Assembly (NCBI GenBank): GCA_016785225.1
Contig: JAFBJZ010000771.1
Location: 124,001-188,000 of the forward strand
DNA length: 64,000 bases
Direction of reading: 5' to 3'
Source: Psettodes erumei
Taxonomy: Eukaryota; Chordata; Actinopteri; Pleuronectiformes; Psettodidae
In this document: positions 13,958-25,375 of the stretch, in pieces
Layout of the letters: the number at the start of each line of letters is the position of its first letter
Numbering within the stretch: position 1 is the first letter of the stretch
Program-made: the position numbers and the translations under genes
Notes under the pieces: generated by a model
The model's input: only the letters and a program-made list of their open reading frames with translations
Told to the model about the DNA's origin: nothing
The model's database searches: none

Positions 13958-16343
13958 TTACCACCACGATGTGGTAACCTCACCAAGGAAGTATTACTTG
14001 CAAAATTCTCATCTTTCAAAAGGTTATTTCTGCAGAAAGTATTTCAGCACTAATAAGTATCCATGGAAACGTCAATTTCCAAACCTCACTCTCTGTTATG
14101 CTTGCACAGATAAGTGGGTAAGTTAACATTGACTTTACTAGGATGTATCAAATAACAATGGTCTATTAATCAATAACTGTAACTGACAAACTAAAGTTTA
14201 CTGTAATTGAACAAACTTACTTTGTTCAACTTTTGCAAAATTTTCTTAGTTACTTTATAAATGAACTCACTCGTGTATCAATAACTAATCACACAAGCAA
14301 CCTCAATAAAAACCTAAAACCTTACACCTAAACATGATCAAGATACACACAAAATGTTTGTCAACAGAAATACAAAAACCTCGACTCATCCAAACCACAA
14401 CAAATCGCTCAATAGCATAAATTATCACTACATACCTGGAAAGGGTGAAATGTAAAACAGGGCTACAATGGTTCCTTTGTGGTAGATCCACCGAGAGTGA
14501 GGCATCGTGGCCAAGAGCTCCCCCTTCAGGACAGGCATTATTAATCAGCCACGAGCAACAGGCTCAACAGGGAGATCACAGATTGCCCCGTATGGCACAG
14601 GTATATGCTGTAGTTTTTTTCCCTCCTTTGAACTCTGCATACGTATTTTCTATTCACTCAGTGAGTATTTCACATACCATATAATACATATATTAATTGC
14701 TATTTTATTGACGTTATTGAACTTTTTACTTTTTTACTCCATCTTTCTCTGACGAGAAATCAAGATTATACATGATTTTCTTATTCTGATTTAATCTTTT
14801 CTGTGTTGTTAAAATAAAAAAGCGGCAGTGTCAAACTTAACTTCAACTGAACTGGGGAGGCTAAAGAGGGATTAAAAATAAAATAGGCACAGATGTGTCA
14901 ATATCGTTTGGAAGGCAACATGATTTTAATGGATTATTTCCTGGGGGAGTCTTTCATTTCCTCCTGTGGGTATCAGGTGATTGACAGCGAGCCAAGTGGT
15001 ATGTAATGCTGCTCTGCTATGAAAACACTCAATTGGTAGCACAGTGAAATAGCCTAATGATAAAACACATGGTTTGACCATACCAAATAAATGCATTTAT
15101 ATATGCTGTATTTCTACAGGAAATACATGTCAGAGTATGTGACCACAGTGGGCACATGAGCACGTATCTCTCTCTCAGTTGCTGTTTCTGTTACTCTCTC
15201 ATTCTTCTTCAGTCCTATTTTCCCACGTGCCCCTTCATCCCTCACATTTAGTTCTTCATTTTACTGTTCTCTCATGTCTTCATCTCTTCCGTCTGTCAGT
15301 TTGTCATCCTCTTTCTCTTCTTTTATTCCATGCTGCCCCTCCCTCTGCCCTCCTCTTGCATCCCTCTCCATCTCCTCCTACTACCCATGATCAGCCCCAT
15401 TTGCTAAAGCTGGAGATGTAGGCACCTTTACCTTGCCTTTGCATTTTTTATCAGCAGGCCAACCCAGCTGCACTGACCGACAGTCGTCAAGATGGGAAAA
15501 GGATGTCTTGGTTAAGACATTGGTTAACAGCACTCAAAGACTTCTGAAGAAATGGAGTGAGTAGTCAGGCACCCAACACACTTGCAGCCTAAATCAGCGC
15601 TGACATACTGACAAAAAATATGTTAATTGCATTTCAAAGATGCTTTTTTTTGTATCAAGAGAGCTGTGAGCATATTATCTGGTTGTGTAACAGGTAATAC
15701 TAATTCAAAAATAAACTCTCCCTCTCCCAAACCATTGTTACTCTGTATAATGGCTGCAGTGTTATTTGAATCCAGTTCAACAATCACGGTCACTTAGCAT
15801 CTTGATGTATTTGTACGCCTATTTCTCTTCCTGCCACCTCCATCAAGAATCCTCACAGCTTTGATCTGACTTTTACTGTATATATCAGTTCAAACACAAC
15901 TTGTGATAGAATGCATTCCTCCTCTCTTGTTATGCTCGTCCTCTCCAGTGGAATTATTTCATCCAGCAGTGAAGACCCACTCCTATTAGGAGCCCCATTG
16001 ATCTACAGGGGGAGACAATATGCAGTGAATTGCAAACGGCATATACAGTCTCTTCAAATAAAATCACTGCTGCAGACACAGTCAGCACAGTCAGGCCAAG
16101 TTTGTTCATCAGTATAATTTATAAATACTATATGAAACTGTCAGTCTTTTGTATCACAAAATATGCACAGTTTGAATGCACGCAGTTACATTTGTTGAGC
16201 AGATAATCATGTAATACATGGAAATTACTTAAAAAGTGCAAGCGCTGTATTTTTAAATTTAAAATAATGTGGCCTGGTGAAAGGATTAGTTGCAGACCTT
16301 TGATTTGACCAACTACAGTGACGATGGCAGAGTCACTTAGATG
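13958..16343. other. Non-coding stretch, pyrimidine-rich patch at 15175-15400
   Basis: No exon or transposon was recognised. The plus strand at about 15175-15400 is rich in CT runs, which explains the Leu/Ser/Pro-rich frame there. Confidence 0.5.
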
Positions 16344-16497
16344 AAGATAAATAAAAAGTAAACATTAATTTGTAAGAAAGCCAAACAACAACAAAACCTT
16401 ACTGTTGTAGTTAATAAGCCATTTTTGTTCTGTTTACCCTTGGCAAAAGATGGTTTCTTTATAGAAAATTCAGTTTAAAATAATTTCAGTCCTGCCT
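16344..16497 (+). repeat. 154-bp repeat, copy 1 of 2
   Basis: It runs from aagataaataaaaagtaaac to cagtcctgcct and is repeated in the same orientation at 21156-21308, at roughly nine identical bases in ten by eye with a few small indels. Flanks differ. No coding capacity. Confidence 0.93.
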
Positions 16498-17694
16498 ACA
16501 ATGATGGCCTCTTCAAACCCTCTTGTAGCCCTCTGGTTTTTGCTGCTTTTTTTTTTTAGAATAAATGTATTTTACAACAACATCAACAACAACAACCAGC
16601 TTGCAGTAGATTTTGCTGAAGAAAGTCAAAAAAGGTATAAATGCTTAACGATTGTGAATATATTAGGATTGATTTAACAAAAGCATAACATTGATGAGGC
16701 CAAGCTAAAGCACAGATCTTTCTGCACAGAAAAAATCCCAGCTTTACCTCAAAACACATATCTGTCTTGTTTTGCTTTTTCCTGCAGACCCATTATTGTT
16801 TAAAACGATGACATCGTGATATAGATAATGAGTTTTTGTGGCTCTTCCTTTACTTGTCATTCATCACTGGTTAATGTGTAAATCTGTCTCTGTTGTATCA
16901 TCAGCCCTGCGTAGCATTTTTTTTTTTCTTCCTGTACTGGGTTATTGCGCGGGTGTGTCTACTGCCTCCGCACCGTACCATTAGACAGGCTGCATCACAG
17001 AGGTGACGACTGTAATTTTCCCCCTTCCTCCCTGTTTGCACTCTCCAACACTCAGCGGTTGAAAATTGCAGTTGGAACACAATGATGTGATGTGACTACT
17101 GATGCCTCGCAGTTTCCCTGAACCTGGACTCCCTGCTGCTCGTCTGAGATGGTCTGAGACAGACCCAATTTTCCTCTCATCTCATAGGCTGGAGAGATCT
17201 GTATTCATGTTTATATGGACCTGCTGCATACACTCAGTTGGCAGTTTAGCATGTATATATAGCCGAGACCAACACAGTCGAACACGGCAGTCCTATACCT
17301 TCATAAGTGTTACAATTTTACTGAAATTTTTTAGAAAGATATTGATTCAGCTGTTTGTGATGATGTTGGACTGTATTGCATTATACAGGGAGTTGTTTCC
17401 ATTAAAAAGCCTTCTGTCATTGATGAAAATATGGTGGATAAAATAAGAGAAACATCCAAGTTCATGACAATGACAATACAGTAAAAAAATTTTAAATTTA
17501 AAATTCAACACTCTTGGGGGGCAACACTCTTGTGCAATCCTGCCTCATAGACATTACATGGCTGGTTTATGCTCAAAGGCAACATTATGTTTTTTTGAAT
17601 AAATGATCCGCATTTGCAAACTGTACTGAACTTATCAAGATGAGGGTGGGATGGAAAGCGAGTGTACAAAGCTTTGGGACTGGGTTCATATCAA

Positions 17695-18010
17695 GTTCAT
17701 AGTTCAGAGATCATTATTGTCCCTCAAGGGGAAATTTAATTGAATCAGACACACAACATGAGGACATTGCAACATTGATCACAACAGTTACAGCAAACAA
17801 CCAAATAAAAAAGATGCATCTGTTTGTCTAACTGCTGAGCAATGCAGTCAAGGTTTAGTGCAAATTAAGCACATTTATTGCACTTGGAACAAAGGAAAAT
17901 TTAATCCTACTGCTTTTAGCCCCAGGGGACCAGTTTCTCCGCCCAGAAGGGAGAATAACAGTGGGTGGTCAAGGCTGGCCAAGATCGGCAGTGCCTTCCT
18001 CAAAACTTGT
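17695..18010. mobile_element. Repeat resembling the 3' region of a teleost LINE
   Basis: The stretch includes tcattattgtccctcaaggg, ttgcacttggaacaaaggaa, ccgcccagaagggagaataa and gtgggtggtcaaggctggcc, in that order. This order is typical of 3' regions of fish non-LTR retrotransposons. No reverse transcriptase remains. Family and strand are uncertain. Confidence 0.5.
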
Positions 18011-18427
18011 CCATCATTTGTTAGAAAGTTACTACAAAAGTTACTTTGACAGCCTACTTTAACAATGTTTATTTGATGATGATTTTTGTTTTCCTCATCC
18101 CACAGATTAAATGAAAGTTTGAAAGGGACCCAATAAAACACTGAAGATGTATTGAGGTCAAAGTGAAGTTATTGACAATCACTATACCCAGGTGCTTGTA
18201 GTCATATGTTTAATTTTGTGAACATTTAACTACAAGAAGAGGTTTTCACAACATCTGGAGTGCATGTGCTTTGGTTAAGGTAAGGAAAAGATTATAGTTG
18301 TTTAAAAGGCCTCATTAACCAAGTGTTGGGTTCCTAAAGTTAAAGTTCATTCAAGTCATTTTTCCCTTGTCACTGCTACATATACCACATTTTTGCAAAT
18401 GAACTAAAAAGCAAAACCTGAACTATC

Positions 18428-18534
18428 ACATAAGTATTCAGACACTTTACTCAGTACTTACTGAAGCACCTTTGGCAGCGATTACGGCCTCCAGTCTTCT
18501 TGGTTATGATGCAACAAGGTTTGCATCATAACCA
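18428..18534 (+). mobile_element. Short Tc1-like element end ending in a hairpin
   Basis: The text cataagtattcagacacttt, then gcacctttggcagcgattac and ggcctccagtcttctt, matches the end of a common fish Tc1 family (normally followed by the transposase gene on the minus strand). Homology stops at a perfect 14-bp inverted repeat (18501-18514 with 18521-18534). The fragment near 61.0-61.3 kb belongs to the same or a very similar family. Confidence 0.75.
18501..18534. repeat. Perfect 14-bp hairpin with 6-nt loop
   Basis: tggttatgatgcaa at 18501-18514 is the exact reverse complement of ttgcatcataacca at 18521-18534, and the loop is caaggt. It lies inside the Tc1-like fragment, and the second arm does not follow the element's normal sequence. 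Confidence 0.97.
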
Positions 18535-20589
18535 GTCGTCTGGATTTCATGATTTTCTGTCAAGAAATTGACTGCTGTTTTCAATTTCATAGCACTGATT
18601 CATTCACTGCTCTGTATACAGATAACTTTTGAAAAGGATCTGCAGGATCCTGAGCACAGTCCTATGAAATATAATAACTAATCGGAAAACACTGACTACA
18701 AAATAAACTCCTGGAAAAAAAGAAAGAGTATTCTGTAAATCTTCCATCTTCTGTGCAGCACTAAATCTTTAAAGAGTGGGGGGAAATCTGTGATTTATAT
18801 TCCAGTTGAAATTAAATTTTATTTGAGTTAATCCAACAGTTTGTGGTATAAACTACATTACTGATAGCAGCAACTTCAGGCTGTACAAATAAATTATACT
18901 GTTCACTGAAGTTAGGGTTCCGTTCCACATTGACTCTGTTTATCTATTTTTTGAGAAATAATGAATTCAACAAACTGGTTGACAATGGAAACTGTACATA
19001 TTATCATGTTAACACCACCTCACTTGTTCCTTTTGAATAATCCAATAGACCACGCACATGAAACCACTGGAAGACTTCTTATATGAAACATGATGCTTCA
19101 CTGACAGCAAGGTAGAAGCTGTTTATGAATAAAAACTGCCTCTCTAATGACAAGATACACTGCAGAATGTGTTACTAAATATGATAAAAGGGAATATCAT
19201 AGAATAAATATGCTGACGCATCTCTTTTCTGACGTGATGTGGTTAAATAATAGCAGGTAGAACTCATGACTTGTATTTATGTGCATAAGGTTTTGATTTT
19301 ACAGATTTATAGACTGTACATCTTGACATTATAAAAAATACAGACAGGACAACATTTCAAAAACCAAAGTACTATTAATACCTCTTTGAAATTTCATAAA
19401 TTCTGTTGGGGGAAATTAGCACATTGTCCCCAACTCATTTCACAACACCACACACTGTGAACAGATTTATTTTGGATTTCACAGTTGCCATCACACTTAA
19501 ATGATTCTGATGTTGGAGAGCTTTTAATAATTCTTGGCATTGATTTCTGACGCAGCTTTGAATCGTGGTTTAATGTTTTGAGGGAATAACAATTAATTTG
19601 CGGGGCTGATTGATGTCAGGAAAACTAATTTTGCCCTGCAGGAAAAAGGAAACATCTCTGGCACGTTCAGCAGCAACCTACATTTTCCACTGGCTTCTAA
19701 TCCAATTAGCAGAGCAGCAATTATAGTGGGTCTATGCACACTGATAAATCTCCGTGTCTTACTCACTGTAATGTACAATGGAACATCTGACACTGCTGAA
19801 AATAACAACACTTGTAAAATATATATAAATGCACCCTTTTCCTGTAACACTTTTACAGTCATGCTTCACTAATGGGCCCAGGATGTCATTGAACTAACAT
19901 GTAATGAGACAAGATTCATGTTGCCAGAATGGTTATGGCTATCAAAGTCACTATGTTGGCTGTTCGCACAAAAAAAGAAAACGGGAACACTGAAGATGGT
20001 TGAGGAGTTGCAAGACATAGAAAGTATGGTCCTTTTTCACAGAAGACATTTTGACATGGCACAGGAAAAAAAAATCACATGTGTAAAAAAAGGATTACTG
20101 GGACTCTTGAGTAGAACAGAGTCCTCCTCAGTGTTATCAGCAACACTTCCTACAGTTGCAAGTGAAAATGTCGACAGTGAAAAAGGCCTTTGAAGTATTG
20201 AGATGATTGGTTAGAATGTTTCAGTTGCATACTGATTATGTTTGCTGGAAAAGGACCATGACTAAAATGAAAACAAAGATGTGTAAGTGACTATGGTTTA
20301 AGTTACTATGGTTATAAAGCCAGCCCACTCACACAAACACTTGTGATGTAAAAGCATAACAAAAATGAATAATAAAGAGGTGCTTATTAAAACAGGATGG
20401 CAAACAGTCAGTGTCCAGTAGGGTGAGCATGGTGGGATCTGTAATAAGACCTGTAAACAGTTTTTTTTCCACCATCAGTAGAATGACGTATATTACCAAT
20501 TTTTTCCACATTAGTTAGTAATGGTATCTTTCTAACATCTAAATTTGATACCGATATCTGATACTAAAAAGGCATACTTTTTTGATACC
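18535..20589. other. Non-coding stretch with no recognised gene
   Basis: No exon was recognised. About 19600-19790 is complex, unique-looking sequence with homeodomain-type cores (ccaattagc, caattatag) and might be a conserved regulatory element; this cannot be tested without alignment. Confidence 0.45.
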
Positions 20590-21085
20590 CTTCTTGGGTA
20601 AAAGAAATGTTTATGACACGGCGGTGCTTTCGGACCAAGAAGTGCAGGAGATCAGAGGTACACAGGTTGATTCTTTATTAGTTGCCAGCGAGGAAAACAG
20701 CGCAAGGAAAATCCCTGAAGAGTCGCACACGTGGTGTTGCTGGTTCAGACTCTTCCGGGAAGTTGGCGTAGACATAGTCAGGGTCAAGGACGTAGCCGAG
20801 GTCAAGATCGTGGTCAGGTACATAGTCGTGGTCAAAGCATAGTCAGGAACATAGTCAAGGTTTTGGAGAACGAGGAACGCAGAATGTCGCAGGGCAATTA
20901 TCTGGCACAGAGTGTTGGGGAGCAGGGCTTTTAAGGTGGTGTGCTGATTGCCAGATGATGAGCTCCAGGTGTGCCTCGTCTGCCTGTCATGGCCAGCCAC
21001 ACCTCCTGTCACCACCTGGGAGCAAGGGAGAAGAGAGGGAGAGGCAAACCGGAAAGCCACGCCCATCCTGGGCCATCACAGTTTA
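20590..21085. repeat. Probable interspersed repeat with internal minisatellite
   Basis: This GC-richer island in AT-rich surroundings reads like the end region of a larger fish repeat (gattctttattag, ggcttttaaggtggtgtgct, cctcgtctgcctgtcatggcc). At about 20777-20860 it holds five to six imperfect 12-18-bp units built on gtcaggtacatagtc and gaggtcaag. The family is not known to me. The frames across it (up to 151 codons on the minus strand) have repeat-driven composition and no recognised domain. Confidence 0.5.
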
Positions 21086-21155
21086 GACATTTAAATATCC
21101 TACTGTAGAAAAAGTACACCAGTCTAAGTGACTGTTAAAATGTAGCATCCTGATT

Positions 21156-21308
21156 AAGATAAATAAAAAGTAAACATAAATTTTGTAAGAAAGCCAAACA
21201 ACAAACCCTTACTGTTGTAGTTGATATGCCCTTTGTGTTCTGTTCACCCTCGGCTAAAGATGGTTTCATTAAAGAAAATTCAGTTTAAAATATATTACAG
21301 TCCTGCCT
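21156..21308 (+). repeat. 154-bp repeat, copy 2 of 2
   Basis: It is the direct repeat of 16344-16497 and starts 70 bases after the GC-richer repeat island that ends near 21085. It carries the shared blocks gtaagaaagccaaacaac, cttactgttgtagtt and agaaaattcagtttaaaat. Confidence 0.93.
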
Positions 21309-24300
21309 GAGGTGAAGAAGTGCTCACAGCTGTATGTGATATGCATGCGTGAATGTCAGTGATGTAATCCAGAGATGCATGGAAGTGCTATGTGAGCGTG
21401 CAGGATCTGTGTCTGGCATCTTATATGACAGGCCTGCATATGGACAGTACGTCCTGTCTCAACTTCAGATTAGACTGATAAATCACACTTTCTAAAAAAC
21501 TTCATGAGACCCTGGTGATTAAATGGCTTGTGGGACTTCTTGCATACTGTATATGTGAGCTGTATATACATACATTAGACAAGATTTTGAGTATCGTCTG
21601 TGTATGTCTTCAGTCCTCCATTGGATTTTTATTAATGAATGAATTAATGTTTTCGAAACATAGTTTGAGAGTTGACAGTCTTAACATGATAATATGTTGC
21701 TGTTCTGAACTTGTAAGGTTTTAGTTTTGTGAGTAACTGTGTCATTTTACCTGATCTATACATAAAAGCTCCCGCTGTGCAAGACTTACTGGCAGGCCTG
21801 GGTAATCCTGAATTACTGGCTAAGGCTTCTCTGTGACCGTCTCCAGATGTGACTGATTCCCTTTCCCGCTAGAGCAATTTCATTATGCTGATGAGTGTTT
21901 CATCCTAATGGAAAAACCATTAGGGCAAATATATGTAAATTAAGTCCTCCTTTGTTTCAACTCTGTTTGTGGCCCAAGGGTTCAATAAAGAGCTTTAATG
22001 TTTTTTTGTGAAATGACAGTTACTCCGCAGAAGCTCAGGGTCGACTGTCCTCACAAAATTGGTGCCAACACACAGGAGTCCAAAAGTCTGGGACCACTTT
22101 CCCAGAATGGGAAATATATATATACACACATACACACTGTAAATTCCTTTGTGATGTTTTAGTGGAATCAACTAATCTTTCTCATTAATATAATGCAATG
22201 TGTACATTATGTTAATCAAGTTAAATCAACTTTCATCATCAACTTTTATTTTCAGATCACTTCAGAATTTATAAACATGAGTCATCTTGCCTTGACTGAG
22301 GATCTCTGACTTTATATGTTGAGTTGACTCAACTCATTAAATTAAACAAATCTAGCATATAAAGCAGACTTCCCAGCATGCATTGCTTGAGAGATAAAAT
22401 GTTTTTTTTTTTGTAGTTCAAAGTAAATTGACATTATGGAAAGTTCCTGTTTGTCTTTAATACATGTTAAATTCAGCTGTGGTTTTTTTCCAATAAAAAC
22501 AAAGTAAACCATGATGAAGATTAGTATTGGATTGAGCCCACCCCCATCCATTTATAATTTAACAAAGTCACTGGGAGTTAATGCTCCCAGTGACACAGCT
22601 CTTGCAAGTTTGCATTGATTTTTGAACAAAACATCTTCAACAGTTGCAGCTTTAAATCATCTGACTAACTAAATATCGAAAAGGAAGTCTGTAACTACTT
22701 TCTAGGTGACAGCTGAGTCAACTTAATATCTCAGGTTTATTACAAATGTTTCCTCAATTTCAATTAACGTAACTGATCTGCTTTAATATTATTTCATCTG
22801 ATTTGATATCCTCCCCATAGAAGATTTTGGTTTGAATGTTGGATAAAAATACAAAACTTGATGTAATAGTAATTTAGTATCTAAGGCTGTCACCTATTAT
22901 AGAGTTTAGTGGTATTAGTTGAAATTTACAAATTTCCATGAGAGAGAGTACTGGATGTTGATGATACTTGAATTTAGGCTTAATGCACTGGAGTGCAGCT
23001 CCAATGTGCTAGCAGCCAATGTGCCCTTCATTTTCCACCCCTTCAACAAGGATAGGGCTTTTTTGTTGTGAAAACTATGAGGAAGGTACAAAAGAGTTTA
23101 GATTTGATCAAATTTTTCCAGCAATCCTGGCAGCCTACTGGTATCATACCCACACAAATACATGTAAGAATATCCCCTTTCTCTCTCTCTCTCTCTCCAT
23201 ACATTCTCTGCCTGTCTCTGCATGGCCATTTAATGAAGGTGACAGACATTTGTCATCATGGCAACAATAATAAGAACAATATAGGAAAATCCCATCAGCA
23301 TCAGGGAGTACCAGACCTTTTTTTTGACATGGAATAAAATAATAAATATGTGCTTAAGGTTGTGGAAAGGTCAAGAAACAATGTTCACTATTTCTTATGG
23401 GAAACTAACTGCAGTCTCCTTTGCTTTGTTGACCCATCCACCCCAACCTCCTCCTAATGTTGACTTTGTGGCTATGTGCTACTTAGTCTCTTAACATCCA
23501 TCTTCGCTCCCATCATGATCATCACAACAGCTAGAAGTCACCCAACAATAGAAAGAAACTATGGGTTGCAATATGCTTCTGTCTGTTGGACCACAGCCCT
23601 GGTATCGGACATTTAACTAGAACAGAGCCATCTTTCAATTGAAAAGAAAGCAACAAAGAAGCACATTTCCCAAAACATGTGAGCATTCATCTGTGTATCC
23701 TCTCCCACTTCACTGACAGTGCACCATCAGTATGCAGTGTTGCATGTTGTACTGTCACTGTAGATGGGACACTTCATCATCTCACTGCCTGCAAACCTCA
23801 CATCTGTCTTCCTGTGTGACATCTTATGTATCTCCGAAGTCTAATAACAAGCACGCCTCTACCTTATGAATGTGAACAACAGTTAACTAGACAGTTCTGC
23901 TCTTTAAAACACAAACACCTTTCTTGAGATGCTTTGCGGTGTTGCTTTACTCAGCACTCTGCAACTGTACTAAATCATCCAGATTAATAATGGCACCACA
24001 GAGCTACATTGCTGAATTGATGTGTAAACATGTGGTCATTAAATTGCATGCTGATTTGCTCTACAAGTGAACAAAAGACCACTCTGTGTTCTTGACAATT
24101 AGCGCTAAGTGTGGGGACTGAGGTGAATTGGTCACAGACTGTGATCAAACACTCAGGCTGAAGTTAGGTGTTGTGATTGAGTGCGGGCTTGACGAATGCT
24201 GCGGCCGCAACATATTAATGGTGAAAAAAAAGAAGGCTGTCTGTGTGAATATGTAACCAGAATAAATGGCTGCACTCTCCGTCACAAGCTCACAGTGATG

Positions 24301-25299
24301 GAGAACAAGGCAGCTCATAAATGTAGCACCATGATGGTTTTAGACTGCTAAAAATACTGCACTGTTCCCATGGAAGAAACTGACAAAAAAGAGGGAAAAA
24401 AAACACATACAGGTAAGCTTTGGAAATCGTAGCCTAAAGACAAAGTAAAGGCAGATAAACATGTTTGTCTGTAATGGCCTCTTGGGATTTTTTATTTTGA
24501 TTTCCTGAAGGAAGTCTTCTATGTAATCACTTCTTTATTTTACAAATTGCTCTCTAAAAAATGTGCATTCAGCCATTGTCTTTCAGAATCTCTGAAAAAA
24601 AGTTAACACGTCATTGCGGTGCTTTAATAAGTCCCTTCTCATGCAAAGGTTTTTGAAAAAAAATAATTGAACTCTTATCTGTAATGAATGAGCACTGTCT
24701 GTTTGAGAGGTTTCAGTCCAGCTCATCATCACAGCCCCAGATTCTGCTTCCTCCGGTGATGAATGATCTTCACTTATCTGCCAAAGCCTGGAGAGCCATC
24801 GTTACCTGCCTTCTTAGATCACAGTTGGATGACAATGGATCAACCCATTAAGTTTCAGATATACACAATGTGGTCGAGTTTTGCTGGGAGGTTGAATTCC
24901 ATAGCAAAAATTAACAGATTTTCATGCTGATCTGAACCCATGGTATGAGTTTAGATCTTAAAGTTCAATTTTAGATTCATACAACATCCATACAATGACT
25001 CTATTCTCTCTATATGGTCTTCTTTCTGTCTTCCTGAGAATTAGTTAATCTACTTTGCATTCATCCAAAAGACAACAGACATAACTGGCATTAAAATCTC
25101 TGAGTACATCTCACAAATTATCCATCATTCCACTGGTTACCTAAGATGGATAGATAAAGATTTTGCCTTCAAAAGAACAAATTAGTCTGGCTCCTACTTT
25201 CATATCTAAACTGTGACTTTTCTTACATGTTCATTTGGCCATACAACACTTGCTTCCACAGAAAGATGTGTAAATAACCATTTGGCAGTTTGCTCCTGA
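21309..25299. other. Non-coding stretch with a perfect hairpin at 22567-22594
   Basis: No exon was recognised. 22567-22577 (gtcactgggag) pairs perfectly with 22584-22594 around a 6-nt loop. Sequence at 24080-24320, which contains the rare octamer gcggccgc, is complex and unique-looking. Confidence 0.45.
22567..22594. repeat. Perfect 11-bp hairpin with 6-nt loop
   Basis: gtcactgggag (22567-22577) and ctcccagtgac (22584-22594) are exact reverse complements around ttaatg. There is no T-run after it and no gene next to it. Confidence 0.97.
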
Positions 25300-25375
25300 A
25301 TTCGATATTCATGGCCCCTAGAAGATAATTTGTACTGATTTTGGTGACCTCTCATTTTAGTATGATGAAATGTCC
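25300..25375 (+). repeat. Fragment of the attcatggtccccagaaga-family repeat
   Basis: The text atattcatggcccctagaag, followed by gattttggtgacctctcatttt, is colinear with the copy interrupted at 44.5 kb and with those at 2.8 and 59.0 kb. Confidence 0.6.
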
